11,935 bases of DNA from NCBI GenBank assembly GCA_029263435.1, contig JAJCXL010000251.1:1-11935 (forward strand). The letters are read 5' to 3'. Under the pieces are notes generated by a model. It did not search any database. It was given only the letters and a program-made list of their open reading frames with translations, and had not been told where the DNA came from. Made by a program: the position numbers and the translations under genes. This DNA comes from Acidobacteriota bacterium (GTDB taxonomy: Bacteria > Acidobacteriota > Vicinamibacteria > Marinacidobacterales > SMYC01). Numbering within the stretch: position 1 is the stretch's first letter; every line of letters begins with the position of its first letter. Shown here one piece after another: positions 5,872 through 11,935 of this stretch.

Positions 5872-7500
5872 GTGTCGAACGCCATTGTGAACGTGCCGGA
5901 GCCTGTCAACGAGCCGGTTTATGATTACGCTCCGAAAAGCCCCGAGCGCGAGAGCCTCACCGCAACCGTCAAAGAGATGATGGGCACCCAAGTGGAGATT
6001 CCGATCATCGTGGGCGGAAAAGAGATCCGCACCGGCGATACAGGTGAAATTCGCTGTCCGCACGACCATGGTCACGTGCTGGGCAAGTTTCATAAAGCGA
6101 ATACGGACATCGTCCATCAAGCCGAAAAAGCTGCCGCTGAAGCGTGGCACGAATGGTCCGTGATGGACTGGCGGGCGCGCGTCAGCGTGTTCCTCAAGAT
6201 GGCCGAGCTTCTCGCCGGAAAGTACCGCCCGATCATCAACGCCTCTACGATGCTCGGACAATCGAAGACGTGCCACCAGGCCGAGATCGATGCGGCCGCC
6301 GAGCTCGTCGATTTCTACCGTTTCAACGCGTCCTACGTCGAGGAGATCTACTCGGGCCAGCCGCTCTCCGACCCCGGGATGTGGAACTACGTCGAGTACC
6401 GGGCCCTCGAAGGCTTCGTCTTCGCGGTGACCCCGTTCAACTTCACGTCCATCGGCGGAAACCTCTCCACCAGCCCCGCGCTCATGGGGAACACCGTCTT
6501 GTGGAAGCCGGCCTCTACCGCCATCCTCTCCTCGCACTACTTGATGGAGCTTTTTCGCGAAGCGGGTCTCCCCGAAGGGGTCGTCAACTTCCTGCCCGGC
6601 TCCGGCGCCAAGATCGGCGGTCCCGTCATGGACCACCCTTCTCTCGCCGGCATCCACTTCACCGGCTCGACGGAAGTGTTCCAGACCATGTGGCAGACCG
6701 TCGGACGCAACATCAAGAACTACAAGGTCTATCCGCGCATCGTGGGCGAGACCGGCGGAAAGAACTACATCGTCGCGCACCCTTCAGCCGATGTCGAAGC
6801 GTTGGCGACGGCCACCCTACGGGGCGCGTTCGAATATCAAGGCCAGAAGTGCTCTGCCGCCTCGCGCGCCTACATCCCGAAGAGCTTGTGGCCCAAGTTC
6901 AAAGAGCGATTCGTGGCGGATGTCGCGACCATCCAGATGGGAGACATTCGCGACTACAAGACGTTCATGGGGGCCGTGATCGACAAAGCTGCCTTCGACA
7001 GCATCACAGGATACATCGACTACGCGAAGGATTCGTCGGAGGCCGAGTTCATCACCGGCGGCGGCTATGACAGCTCGAAAGGGTACTTCGTGGAGCCGAC
7101 AGCGGTCCTGACGACGAATCCGAAGTTCAAGCTCATGGAAGAAGAGATCTTCGGACCCGTCGTCACCATCTATGTGTACCCGGACGCCGAGTTCGAAGAA
7201 ACGCTCCAGCTGTGCAACGACACTTCGCCCTACGGGCTCACCGGTGCGATCTTCGCGAACGACCGCAAAGCGATCGAAAAAGCCTACGTCGCGCTCCGTC
7301 AAACCGCCGGTAACTTCTACATCAACGACAAGCCGACCGGCGCGGTGGTGGGACAACAGCCTTTCGGTGGCAGCCGTGCCTCTGGAACGAATGACAAAGC
7401 CGGCTCGTCCGGAAACCTCATGCGCTGGCTCAGCATGCGGACGGTCAAAGAAACTTTCGTCCCCGCGACCGACTATCGCTATCCCTTCATGGCCGACTAG
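5872..7500 (+). CDS. pruA: 1-pyrroline-5-carboxylate dehydrogenase (ALDH4A1 type)
   Basis: Oxidises glutamate-5-semialdehyde (from P5C) to glutamate with NAD+, the last step of proline and of arginine/ornithine breakdown. The 542-residue protein matches the monofunctional, mitochondrial-like class rather than the PutA fusion. Features in order: HDHGHVLGKFHKA (64-76), VTPFNFTSIGGN (186-197) with the oxyanion Asn190, FTGS (263-266), VGETGGKNY (291-299) with general base Glu293, EYQGQKCSAASRAYIP (321-336) with nucleophile Cys327, EEEIFGPV (423-430), and the class-typical PFGGSRASGTNDKAG (497-511). Human ALDH4A1 is about 563 residues including its transit peptide. The start is GTG 5872 with a near-perfect AGGAGG; the frame is open further 5' without signals. 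No proline dehydrogenase is in the window, so putA/prodh must lie elsewhere. It is transcribed alone and faces the kynurenine operon. Confidence 0.96.
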   Translation: MSNAIVNVPEPVNEPVYDYAPKSPERESLTATVKEMMGTQVEIPIIVGGKEIRTGDTGEIRCPHDHGHVLGKFHKANTDIVHQAEKAAAEAWHEWSVMDWRARVSVFLKMAELLAGKYRPIINASTMLGQSKTCHQAEIDAAAELVDFYRFNASYVEEIYSGQPLSDPGMWNYVEYRALEGFVFAVTPFNFTSIGGNLSTSPALMGNTVLWKPASTAILSSHYLMELFREAGLPEGVVNFLPGSGAKIGGPVMDHPSLAGIHFTGSTEVFQTMWQTVGRNIKNYKVYPRIVGETGGKNYIVAHPSADVEALATATLRGAFEYQGQKCSAASRAYIPKSLWPKFKERFVADVATIQMGDIRDYKTFMGAVIDKAAFDSITGYIDYAKDSSEAEFITGGGYDSSKGYFVEPTAVLTTNPKFKLMEEEIFGPVVTIYVYPDAEFEETLQLCNDTSPYGLTGAIFANDRKAIEKAYVALRQTAGNFYINDKPTGAVVGQQPFGGSRASGTNDKAGSSGNLMRWLSMRTVKETFVPATDYRYPFMAD

Positions 7501-7516
7501 CCTGGACCGAGCACTT

Positions 7517-7550
7517 CGCCTCGTACTCACTGTCCGGTGGGTACGAGGCG
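7517..7550. terminator. Long hairpin between convergent pruA and hydroxyacid dehydrogenase genes
   Basis: Arms CGCCTCGTACTCAC (7517-7530) and GTGGGTACGAGGCG (7537-7550) pair over 14 bases with one G-U wobble and a six-base loop. It lies in the 73-nt gap between the stops of two converging genes, so it could end transcription from both sides. Neither side has a T-run, so it may act as a roadblock or 3'-end protector rather than a classical intrinsic terminator. Confidence 0.6.
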
Positions 7551-7573
7551 GGCGAGCTCCTGTGCTGAAGAAC

Positions 7574-8527
7574 CTAGTAGCCGTCGTCAGGTGATACGAC
7601 GTTTCGAAGCGGGTCGCCTCGGAGGAAGCGTTCGAGGTTGTCTTCGAACAGCGCTCGGACTTTGTCTTGCCATCCGGCGATGTCTCCCGTATGCGGGGTG
7701 ATGGTGAGATTTGCCACGTCCCACAGGTCGCTATCGTCAGGCAGCGGCTCGGTCTCGAAGACATCCATCACCGCGGCTTTGAGCGGGCCTTCGGTGAGCG
7801 CGCGGACCAGGGCGGGCTCGTCGACGATCCCTCCACGAGAAATGTTGACGAGGACCGAGCCGGATTTCATGGTTGCGAGCGTTTCGGCGGAGACCAAACC
7901 TTTGGTCCGAGGCGTGAGCGGTAAACACACGACGAGAAAGTCCGCCGTAGCCGCCACCTCCTGAAGCTGGTCGAGGCCGACGACGCCCGGCTCGGAAGCG
8001 CTCGCGCGGCGACGGATGCCAATGACATCCATCCCGATTCCACGAGCTTTCAAAGCCACCCGGCGGCCGATGCTCCCGAAGCCGAGAACAACCATGCGCT
8101 GCCCCGTCGCGGTCGCGAGCTCTCGGGGTTGCCATTGGCGCTCTCGTTGTTGCTTCGCGAACGCCCGCACGTGGAGGTTCGAGCCTAGGGCGTGACAGAT
8201 AACGTAGTCAGCGAGCGCGTCGTCGTGAATACCAGACGCGGAGCTCACCCGTACCCGCGAATCGATGGGATGCAGATGGTCGACGCCGGCCGACGCGCAT
8301 TGGATCCATTCCACGGATGGTGACGTGAAGAGTGCTTCCCGCGGAAACGGCTCCGATCCGATCTTCGCCGCGAACACGACTCGAGGGCGGTGCCTAGCGA
8401 GGTCTTCCGAGAGCGCCTCATAGGAGAGGCACGCAAAGAAGTTGACTCGAGGGAACCGGCGTCGCAGAAGCTTCACATCGGCGGCCGGCGAGGCGCTCAA
8501 CACGAGGACCGTAGGCCCGGAGGTCAT
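7574..8527 (-). CDS. D-isomer-specific 2-hydroxyacid dehydrogenase (2-oxoacid reductase)
   Basis: A 317-residue NAD(P)-dependent enzyme that interconverts a 2-oxoacid and a D-2-hydroxyacid. The Rossmann loop is VVLGFGSIGRRVA (146-158). The catalytic set is complete: Arg231 in NISRGGIVDEPAL, Glu260 in VFETEPLP, and His279 in TPHTGD. The second cofactor strand ends in IGIRRRAS (169-176), arginines where NAD-specific members have Asp, so NADP(H) is likely, as in GhrA-type glyoxylate/hydroxypyruvate reductases. The sequence does not fix the substrate. ATG 8527 overlaps the kynureninase stop in ATGA, so it is translationally coupled and last in the tryptophan-degrading operon. That context suggests a 2-oxoacid arising from tryptophan or kynurenine, but glyoxylate or hydroxypyruvate cannot be excluded. 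Confidence 0.92.
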   Translation of the reverse strand: MTSGPTVLVLSASPAADVKLLRRRFPRVNFFACLSYEALSEDLARHRPRVVFAAKIGSEPFPREALFTSPSVEWIQCASAGVDHLHPIDSRVRVSSASGIHDDALADYVICHALGSNLHVRAFAKQQRERQWQPRELATATGQRMVVLGFGSIGRRVALKARGIGMDVIGIRRRASASEPGVVGLDQLQEVAATADFLVVCLPLTPRTKGLVSAETLATMKSGSVLVNISRGGIVDEPALVRALTEGPLKAAVMDVFETEPLPDDSDLWDVANLTITPHTGDIAGWQDKVRALFEDNLERFLRGDPLRNVVSPDDGY

Positions 8528-9756
8528 GTCACGAGTTGACGCTTTTGAAACTCCGGTCGAAGGTACGACTCGGTGACGAGCACATCCTTCAGAATCGCGA
8601 CCGCGTCCCAGATATCGACGTGGCGAAGATAGAGCGGCGTCAGCCCGAACCGCAACACGTCGGGCGCGCGAAAGTCACCAATCACTCCGCGAGCGACGAG
8701 CGCCTGCATGATCGAGTAGCCGGCCTCGTGAGAGAACGACACCTGGCTTCCGCGCGCGGCGCTGTCGGTAGGACACGCTATCGAAAGCCCGAGTCCCGCA
8801 CATTGTTCACCGACGAGCTCGATGAACGCGTCTCCCATCCGTTGGGACTTCTTGCGGACGACGTCCATATCGACGTCCAGGAGAATGTCGAGTCCCACCT
8901 CGAGAGCCGCCATCGCCATCACGGATGGAGTACCGCAGAGCTGTCGCTCGATCCCGGGCGCGGGACGGTAGTCGGTGTCGAACGCGAACGGCGCCACGTG
9001 TCCCATCCAACCGCTGAGGGGCGGCTGCATCGCGTCGTGATGCCGCTCGGCCGCATAGAGATAGGCCGGTGCGCCCGGACCGCCGTTCAAGTACTTGTAG
9101 CCGCAGCCGACGGCGAAGTCCGCCTGCGCATCTTCGAGATCGACCGGCAGCGCCCCCGCGCTGTGGCTGAGATCCCACAAGATGAGCGCTCCGCTCTCGT
9201 GGGCACGGCGCGTCAACTCTCGCATGTCGTGCAGCTCGCCCGTGCGAAAGTCGACATGGGTCAGTGAGACGACGGCGACGTCGTCATCGATACTTTCGAT
9301 GAGCTCGTCTCGCGTGACCATACGAAGCTCATGCGTACCGAGCATTTCAGTGAGGCCCTGCGCGATATAGAGGTCAGTGGGAAAATTCTCTTTCTCGGAA
9401 ACGATGACGTTTCGACCCGGGCGAAGCTTCAGAGCCGCTGCGAGGAGCTTGAACAAGTTGACGGAAGTCGAGTCGGCGGCCACGACCTCGCCGGGTCGCG
9501 CTCCCACGAGTGACGCTATCTTGTCACCGAGCTTGCGTGGGTATTGGATCCAGCCATGCGCGTTCCAGCTGCGGATGAGGGAGACTCCCCACTCGTCTTC
9601 GATCAGTGCTCGGACCCGCTCGGGAGTGGCCCGGGGAAGAGCGCCGAGCGAGTTGCCGTCGAGATAGATCACTTTGTCCGGGACGACGAAGAGGTCGCGT
9701 ACCGAAGCGAGCGAGTCTTCCGCGTCCAAGCGCTCGAAGCTTTGACGGTCCGACAT
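8524..9756 (-). CDS. kynU: Kynureninase
   Basis: A PLP enzyme that hydrolyses L-kynurenine to anthranilate and L-alanine. The 410-residue length fits the bacterial enzymes (P. fluorescens 416). Key residues: Lys221 binding PLP in GCGYKYLNGGPGAPAYLY, preceded by Tyr220; Asp195 and His198 in LWDLSHSAGALPV; FPTDLY (125-130) in the cofactor loop; Arg369 in VLRFGLTPLY for the substrate carboxylate. These are offset by six from P. fluorescens Lys227, Asp201, His204, Arg375. CGTPSVM (274-280) has Gly-Thr where the vertebrate enzyme that prefers 3-hydroxykynurenine has Ser-Asn, so L-kynurenine is the likely substrate; this is inference from memory. ATG 9756 overlaps the dioxygenase stop by one base (TGATG), and the end overlaps the next gene by four. 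An in-frame extension upstream to 9900 is antisense to nothing useful and lies inside the dioxygenase gene. Confidence 0.96.
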   Translation of the reverse strand: MSDRQSFERLDAEDSLASVRDLFVVPDKVIYLDGNSLGALPRATPERVRALIEDEWGVSLIRSWNAHGWIQYPRKLGDKIASLVGARPGEVVAADSTSVNLFKLLAAALKLRPGRNVIVSEKENFPTDLYIAQGLTEMLGTHELRMVTRDELIESIDDDVAVVSLTHVDFRTGELHDMRELTRRAHESGALILWDLSHSAGALPVDLEDAQADFAVGCGYKYLNGGPGAPAYLYAAERHHDAMQPPLSGWMGHVAPFAFDTDYRPAPGIERQLCGTPSVMAMAALEVGLDILLDVDMDVVRKKSQRMGDAFIELVGEQCAGLGLSIACPTDSAARGSQVSFSHEAGYSIMQALVARGVIGDFRAPDVLRFGLTPLYLRHVDIWDAVAILKDVLVTESYLRPEFQKRQLVT

Positions 9757-10604
9757 CAAATGACGGTCCGCACCGACCACAGCTCCGGGAAGAAGCTCAG
9801 CTGGAGCACCTTCTGCAAATAGCTCACTCCGGAGGAGCCGCCGGTTCCCCGCCTTCGTCCGATGATGCGCTCGACGGTCTTCATGTGAGCGAAACGCCAC
9901 TGCTGAAACTTGTGCTCGAGATCCACGAGCTTTTCGGCAAGCTCATAGAGATCCCAATATTGTTTCGGGTCACGATAGATCGAAAGCCAAGCCGCTTCGA
10001 CCTCTGGATGAGGCTCGTAGGGCTCGCTCCAATCGCGCTCGATGCAATGGGCAGGAATGGCGAGGCCGCGTCGCGAAAGCACGCGAAGGGTTTCGTCGTA
10101 GACACTCGGTCGAACGAGCGCCGCTTCCAGCTCTTCGTAAATCGAGGGTACCCCTCGATGGACCTCGATGAGAGCGCGGTTCTTGTTGCCGAGGAGAAAC
10201 TCGAGCTTGCGGTACTGATAAGACTGGAACCCAGATGCCTGTTGGAGCTCATCTCTAAAGCTCATGTAGTCGAAAGGTGTCATCGTCGAGAGCACGTCCC
10301 ACGATTGGATGAGCTGCCCTTGAATGCGAGCGACCCGGGAGAGCATCTTGAACGCTGGATCGAGCTCGTCTGTCTCCAGCTGGTGCAACACTGCTGTGAT
10401 CTCGTGAAGCGAGAGCTTGAGCCACAGCTCGGTCACTTGATGAATGACCACGAACAACATCTCGTCGTGATGAGAAGATTTGGGGCGCTGCGCGGAGAGA
10501 AGCTGGTCTAGAGCCAGATAGCTGCCATAGGTCAGGCCCCCTTCGGGGTCCCAATGAATCTTCTCTCCCGAAAGATCGACTCTAGACTCCGGTTCGTCGG
10601 ACAA
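9756..10604 (-). CDS. kynA: Tryptophan 2,3-dioxygenase
   Basis: A haem enzyme, usually a homotetramer, that opens the indole ring of L-tryptophan with O2 to give N-formyl-L-kynurenine. From TTG 10604 the protein has 282 residues, and its key residues fall at the numbers known for the X. campestris enzyme: His55 (IHQVTELWLK), Tyr113 and Arg117 (FDYMSFRDEL), proximal haem ligand His240 (QWRFAHMKTVERIIG), and Thr254 in RRGTGGSSGV. The enzyme is mostly helical, with no signal peptide. I chose TTG 10604 over the longer GTG 10634 because GAGGAG (10617-10612) stands seven bases before the TTG, whereas the GTG has only a poorly spaced GAAGGG. It is the first gene of kynA-kynU-hydroxyacid dehydrogenase. 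Kynurenine formamidase is absent from the window. Confidence 0.95.
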   Translation of the reverse strand: MSDEPESRVDLSGEKIHWDPEGGLTYGSYLALDQLLSAQRPKSSHHDEMLFVVIHQVTELWLKLSLHEITAVLHQLETDELDPAFKMLSRVARIQGQLIQSWDVLSTMTPFDYMSFRDELQQASGFQSYQYRKLEFLLGNKNRALIEVHRGVPSIYEELEAALVRPSVYDETLRVLSRRGLAIPAHCIERDWSEPYEPHPEVEAAWLSIYRDPKQYWDLYELAEKLVDLEHKFQQWRFAHMKTVERIIGRRRGTGGSSGVSYLQKVLQLSFFPELWSVRTVI

Positions 10605-10611
10605 TCGCTCG

Positions 10612-10617
10612 CTCCTC
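10612..10617 (-). promoter_or_regulatory. Ribosome-binding site fixing a TTG start for kynA
   Basis: GAGGAG on the minus strand, seven bases before TTG 10604. It lies inside the coding region if the longer GTG 10634 were used, so it is the main reason to prefer the shorter protein. Confidence 0.6.
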
Positions 10618-10624
10618 GCGAAGG

Positions 10625-10633
10625 ATCGTACCA
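10625..10633 (-). promoter_or_regulatory. Candidate extended -10 promoter of the kynurenine operon
   Basis: TGGTACGAT on the minus strand has the TGn extension and a four-of-six -10 hexamer (TACGAT). The expected start near 10618 would place the message just ahead of the GAGGAG site. It overlaps the alternative GTG start. No -35 box is visible at normal spacing; this is a weak call. Confidence 0.27.
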
Positions 10634-10681
10634 CGGCCCTTCAGCCGAAACGCCGCTCAAGCCGACCGACCGAAGATACAG

Positions 10682-10699
10682 AAAAAGGGGTCAGACCCC
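10682..10699 (-). terminator. Palindrome with T-run, probable terminator behind the GAF gene; REP-like motif
   Basis: On the minus strand GGGGTCTGACCCC is followed at once by TTTTT. The folded form would be a five-base G/C stem with a three-base loop, small but typical in having a T-run. It lies 22 nt after the GAF-gene stop and before the kynurenine operon, so it would separate them. The plus-strand reading AAAAAGGGGTCAGACCCC resembles, from memory, a motif repeated in many environmental genomes near REP-associated tyrosine transposases. Only one copy is in this window. Confidence 0.5.
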
Positions 10700-10721
10700 A
10701 TTCTCCTCGCCTTTCCCAGGC

Positions 10722-11480
10722 CTAGGCGCCTTTGAGGTCGAGCTCGGAAGTCTTCTCGGCAGCGAGGGCCGACGCGATGTGGTCCGCGATGAGCTCCAGG
10801 AGCTGGTGGTCCGTGGAGGAGAGTCCCTTGGTCTCGGCCTCGATCGAGAAAACGGCGAGCACACCGATCGGCTGCCGGTCCCTCTTGATGGGGATGGCAA
10901 CGAGCGGTACTCCACCCCTTCGACCCGCGGCGATCGAAGATTCGTAGTAGAACGGCTTGCCGTTTCTCCCGACCATGCTCAGAAGGCGCGCGCCCAGAGG
11001 CACATCGTTCGATTCACGCACCGGACCTCGTCCACAGACGCGGCGCAGACCGGCCCCGTCCGACTCACGCTCGAAGATCGCAAATTCCTTGACGCGGAGA
11101 AGATCGACGAGGAGCTCGGTCGCGAGATCCAGGAGCGCTCGAGAATCGCTGGTCGTTCGCAGCCGTTGCTCAGCCCCGAAGAGTCGAGTCATCGCCTCGT
11201 TCTGTTCTTGGAGCTTCAAGCACATATGGGTGAGCGCGTGGTTCTCACCCTCCATCATCTCGAGGCGACTTTGTAGCGAGAGAAGCCGCGCCAATACGTC
11301 ACGATCCACGGCGCGGACGTCGTCGTCTCCGGACTCAGTAGAGGCGCTCTCTCGCGCTTCCAAGCTCAATAGGCGCGGCTCGATACCTTCGACGAACTTG
11401 GCGCTGCTTTCCAGTCGAAGCACCCGTTCGCGTAGACGAAGCACGAGCTTCGCGAGCGATTGCTTGTTCGGACTTTCCAT
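10722..11480 (-). CDS. Coiled-coil and GAF-domain protein, putative sensor
   Basis: A 252-residue soluble protein without signal peptide or membrane segment. Residues 8-45 and about 60-107 are rich in heptad Leu/Arg/Glu (LAKLVLRLRERVLRLE; LARLLSLQSRLEMMEGENHALTHMCLKLQEQNEAM) and should form coiled coils. Residues 110-243 form a GAF domain: LLDLATELLVDLLRVKEFAIFERE, PLGARLLSMVGRNGKPFYYE, VPLVAIPIKRDRQPIGVLAVFS, then a closing helix DHQLLELIADHIASALAAE. GAF domains bind small ligands or mediate dimerisation; here no kinase, cyclase, HD-GYP or DNA-binding part follows, so output must be through a partner. The ligand is unknown. ATG 11480 has no clear ribosome-binding site, but a good promoter ends 21 nt upstream, giving a leader of about 14 nt. 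It lies between a TPR gene and the kynurenine operon, separated from the latter by a terminator-like hairpin. Confidence 0.87.
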   Translation of the reverse strand: MESPNKQSLAKLVLRLRERVLRLESSAKFVEGIEPRLLSLEARESASTESGDDDVRAVDRDVLARLLSLQSRLEMMEGENHALTHMCLKLQEQNEAMTRLFGAEQRLRTTSDSRALLDLATELLVDLLRVKEFAIFERESDGAGLRRVCGRGPVRESNDVPLGARLLSMVGRNGKPFYYESSIAAGRRGGVPLVAIPIKRDRQPIGVLAVFSIEAETKGLSSTDHQLLELIADHIASALAAEKTSELDLKGA

Positions 11481-11500
11481 TATCTTGTGGTTGTACTTCT

Positions 11501-11529
11501 ATTGTCGGAACTGGAGAGACGATCGTCAA
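11501..11529 (-). promoter_or_regulatory. Sigma-70-type promoter of the GAF-domain gene
   Basis: On the minus strand TTGACG (11529-11524, five of six) and GACAAT (11506-11501, four of six) are separated by exactly 17 bases. The predicted start near 11494 is about 14 nt before ATG 11480. This is the best two-box promoter in the window. Confidence 0.55.
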
Positions 11530-11583
11530 TCCCCGCAAGCGCGGTTTCCCGGAATCCCGACGACTAGAAACCCCAAAAGAAAA

Positions 11584-11618
11584 TCAATTTTTTGAATGAC
11601 AATGTCAATTTTTTGAAT
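11584..11618. repeat. Two-copy AT-rich tandem repeat, 21-bp period, operator-like
   Basis: TCAATTTTTTGAAT occurs at 11584-11597 and again at 11605-11618, an exact 14-base copy offset by 21 bp, about two helical turns. Each copy contains inverted arms TCAA/TTGA. Between them, 11597-11607 is TGACA-A-TGTCA, an inverted repeat. On the minus strand the junction also reads TTGACA (11608-11603), a perfect -35 hexamer, but the hexamer 17 bases further on (GATTTT) is poor. The block is far richer in A/T than its surroundings and lies about 55 bp upstream of the GAF-gene promoter. Confidence 0.6.
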
Positions 11619-11705
11619 TAATGTCGGTTCGATAGGACAGAGGAGCATGGAGCACGCCCGAATGTGTGCTTGCGTCAGATTCACATTGATTGGGCGGCGG
11701 CGGTC

Positions 11706-11719
11706 GTCACGCGCGTGAC
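11706..11719. repeat. Perfect 14-bp palindrome in the gap before the GAF gene
   Basis: GTCACGCGCGTGAC is its own reverse complement. Its half GCGTGAC recurs at 11737-11743. It may be a protein-binding site or part of the 3' end of the TPR gene, whose stop lies 55 bp upstream on the minus strand. No T-run follows, so it is not an obvious terminator. I see no gene in 11530-11773. Confidence 0.4.
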
Positions 11720-11773
11720 CCTTGATTCGTAGCAATGCGTGACGGCCGCATCCGGACACGGCCCTGCCCCGCG

Positions 11774-11935
11774 TCAGTGGCGCGACAGCGCGTTTCGGCA
11801 CTCGCCGATGAACTGCCGTTGCTCGCCGGTCGCGGGATCGTTCGAGGCACATCGCGTCCAGATTTGTCGGGCACTTTGTGCGTCTCCTTGGGCCTCGAGT
11901 AGCCGACCCTGCCAGAACAACGCTCGCGCTTCCAA
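11774..11935 (-). CDS. C-terminal end of a probable TPR-repeat protein (partial)
   Basis: The last 53 codons of a minus-strand gene that begins beyond the right edge, ending in TGA at 11776-11774. ALFWQGRLLEAQGDAQSARQIW has the helix-turn-helix spacing of a tetratricopeptide repeat (Gly10, Ala15-Gln16-Gly17-Asp18, Ala22), followed by a closing segment with two cysteines. TPRs mediate protein-protein contacts. The overlapping frame that runs through 11526-11852 on the same strand has a basic, arginine-rich composition and shows no domain, so this frame is preferred. Without the N-terminus neither location nor role can be given. Confidence 0.65.
   Translation of the reverse strand: MEARALFWQGRLLEAQGDAQSARQIWTRCASNDPATGEQRQFIGECRNALSRH

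Noticed and set aside
5761..6780. Long minus-strand extension of the dehydratase frame
   Set aside because: The extra residues show no similarity to the enzyme and lie antisense to pruA and its promoter; the enzyme begins properly at the ATG at 5760.
6817..7764. Minus-strand open frame opposite the pruA 3' end
   Set aside because: It spans the convergent hairpin and two genes, with no start signal or domain; a shadow of pruA.
9606..10511. Plus-strand open frame of about 300 codons opposite kynA/kynU
   Set aside because: It is antisense to two firmly identified genes; no domain, no ribosome-binding site.
11481..11773. Possible small RNA, riboswitch or integration site in the gap
   Set aside because: Only a promoter, a short tandem repeat and a palindrome are visible; no tRNA end, no conserved riboswitch core and no long stem could be recognised by eye.
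11526..11852. Minus-strand open frame of 108 codons across the right-hand gap
   Set aside because: It overlaps the TPR reading frame, translates the AT-rich repeat into a repeated IQKID stretch and resembles no protein family.

Overview
The window is high-GC bacterial chromosome, tightly packed, with no rRNA, tRNA, CRISPR array, phage or insertion-sequence gene. Gene content and protein style suggest a heterotrophic, probably aerobic environmental bacterium of the Acidobacteriota or a myxobacterium-like lineage. That placement is an impression from the proteins and is weakly held. Twelve protein genes can be supported; two run off the ends of the window.

Layout. (1) 1-561, minus: 5' part of an exported protein of unknown function. 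It diverges from (2) a plus-strand run at 596-3820: a YigZ/IMPACT-family protein, a small five-helix membrane protein, oligoribonuclease (TTG start, 4-nt overlap) and an M17 aminopeptidase (23-nt overlap). The divergent pair shares a symmetrical -10-like octamer. (3) 5760-3777, minus: a PLP-dependent threonine/serine dehydratase overlapping by 8 nt a putative GH113 (beta-mannanase-type) TIM-barrel protein, whose 3' end overlaps the aminopeptidase gene tail to tail by 44 nt. (4) 5872-7500, plus: ALDH4A1-type 1-pyrroline-5-carboxylate dehydrogenase, divergent from the dehydratase. (5) 10604-7574, minus: tryptophan 2,3-dioxygenase, kynureninase and a D-2-hydroxyacid dehydrogenase with 1-nt and 4-nt overlaps, a compact kynurenine-pathway operon facing pruA across a long hairpin. 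(6) 11480-10722, minus: coiled-coil plus GAF-domain protein with its own good promoter and a terminator-like hairpin behind it. (7) 11935-11774, minus: C-terminal end of a probable TPR protein. The 293 nt between (6) and (7) contain no gene; they hold the GAF-gene promoter, a 21-bp tandem AT-rich repeat and a 14-bp perfect palindrome.

How the genes fit together. Most of the window serves turnover of polymers and catabolism of amino acids. Aminopeptidase frees amino acids from peptides, the dehydratase deaminates Thr/Ser, P5C dehydrogenase finishes proline and arginine/ornithine breakdown to glutamate, and the kynurenine enzymes open tryptophan and release anthranilate plus alanine. Oligoribonuclease clears the shortest RNA fragments. 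No gene for kynurenine formamidase, the step between the dioxygenase and kynureninase, lies in the window.

I found no clearly new multi-gene system. The points most worth following are the hydroxyacid dehydrogenase translationally coupled to kynureninase, the operator-like tandem repeat upstream of the GAF gene, the half-size membrane protein coupled to oligoribonuclease, and several starts that look leaderless or use TTG/GTG.
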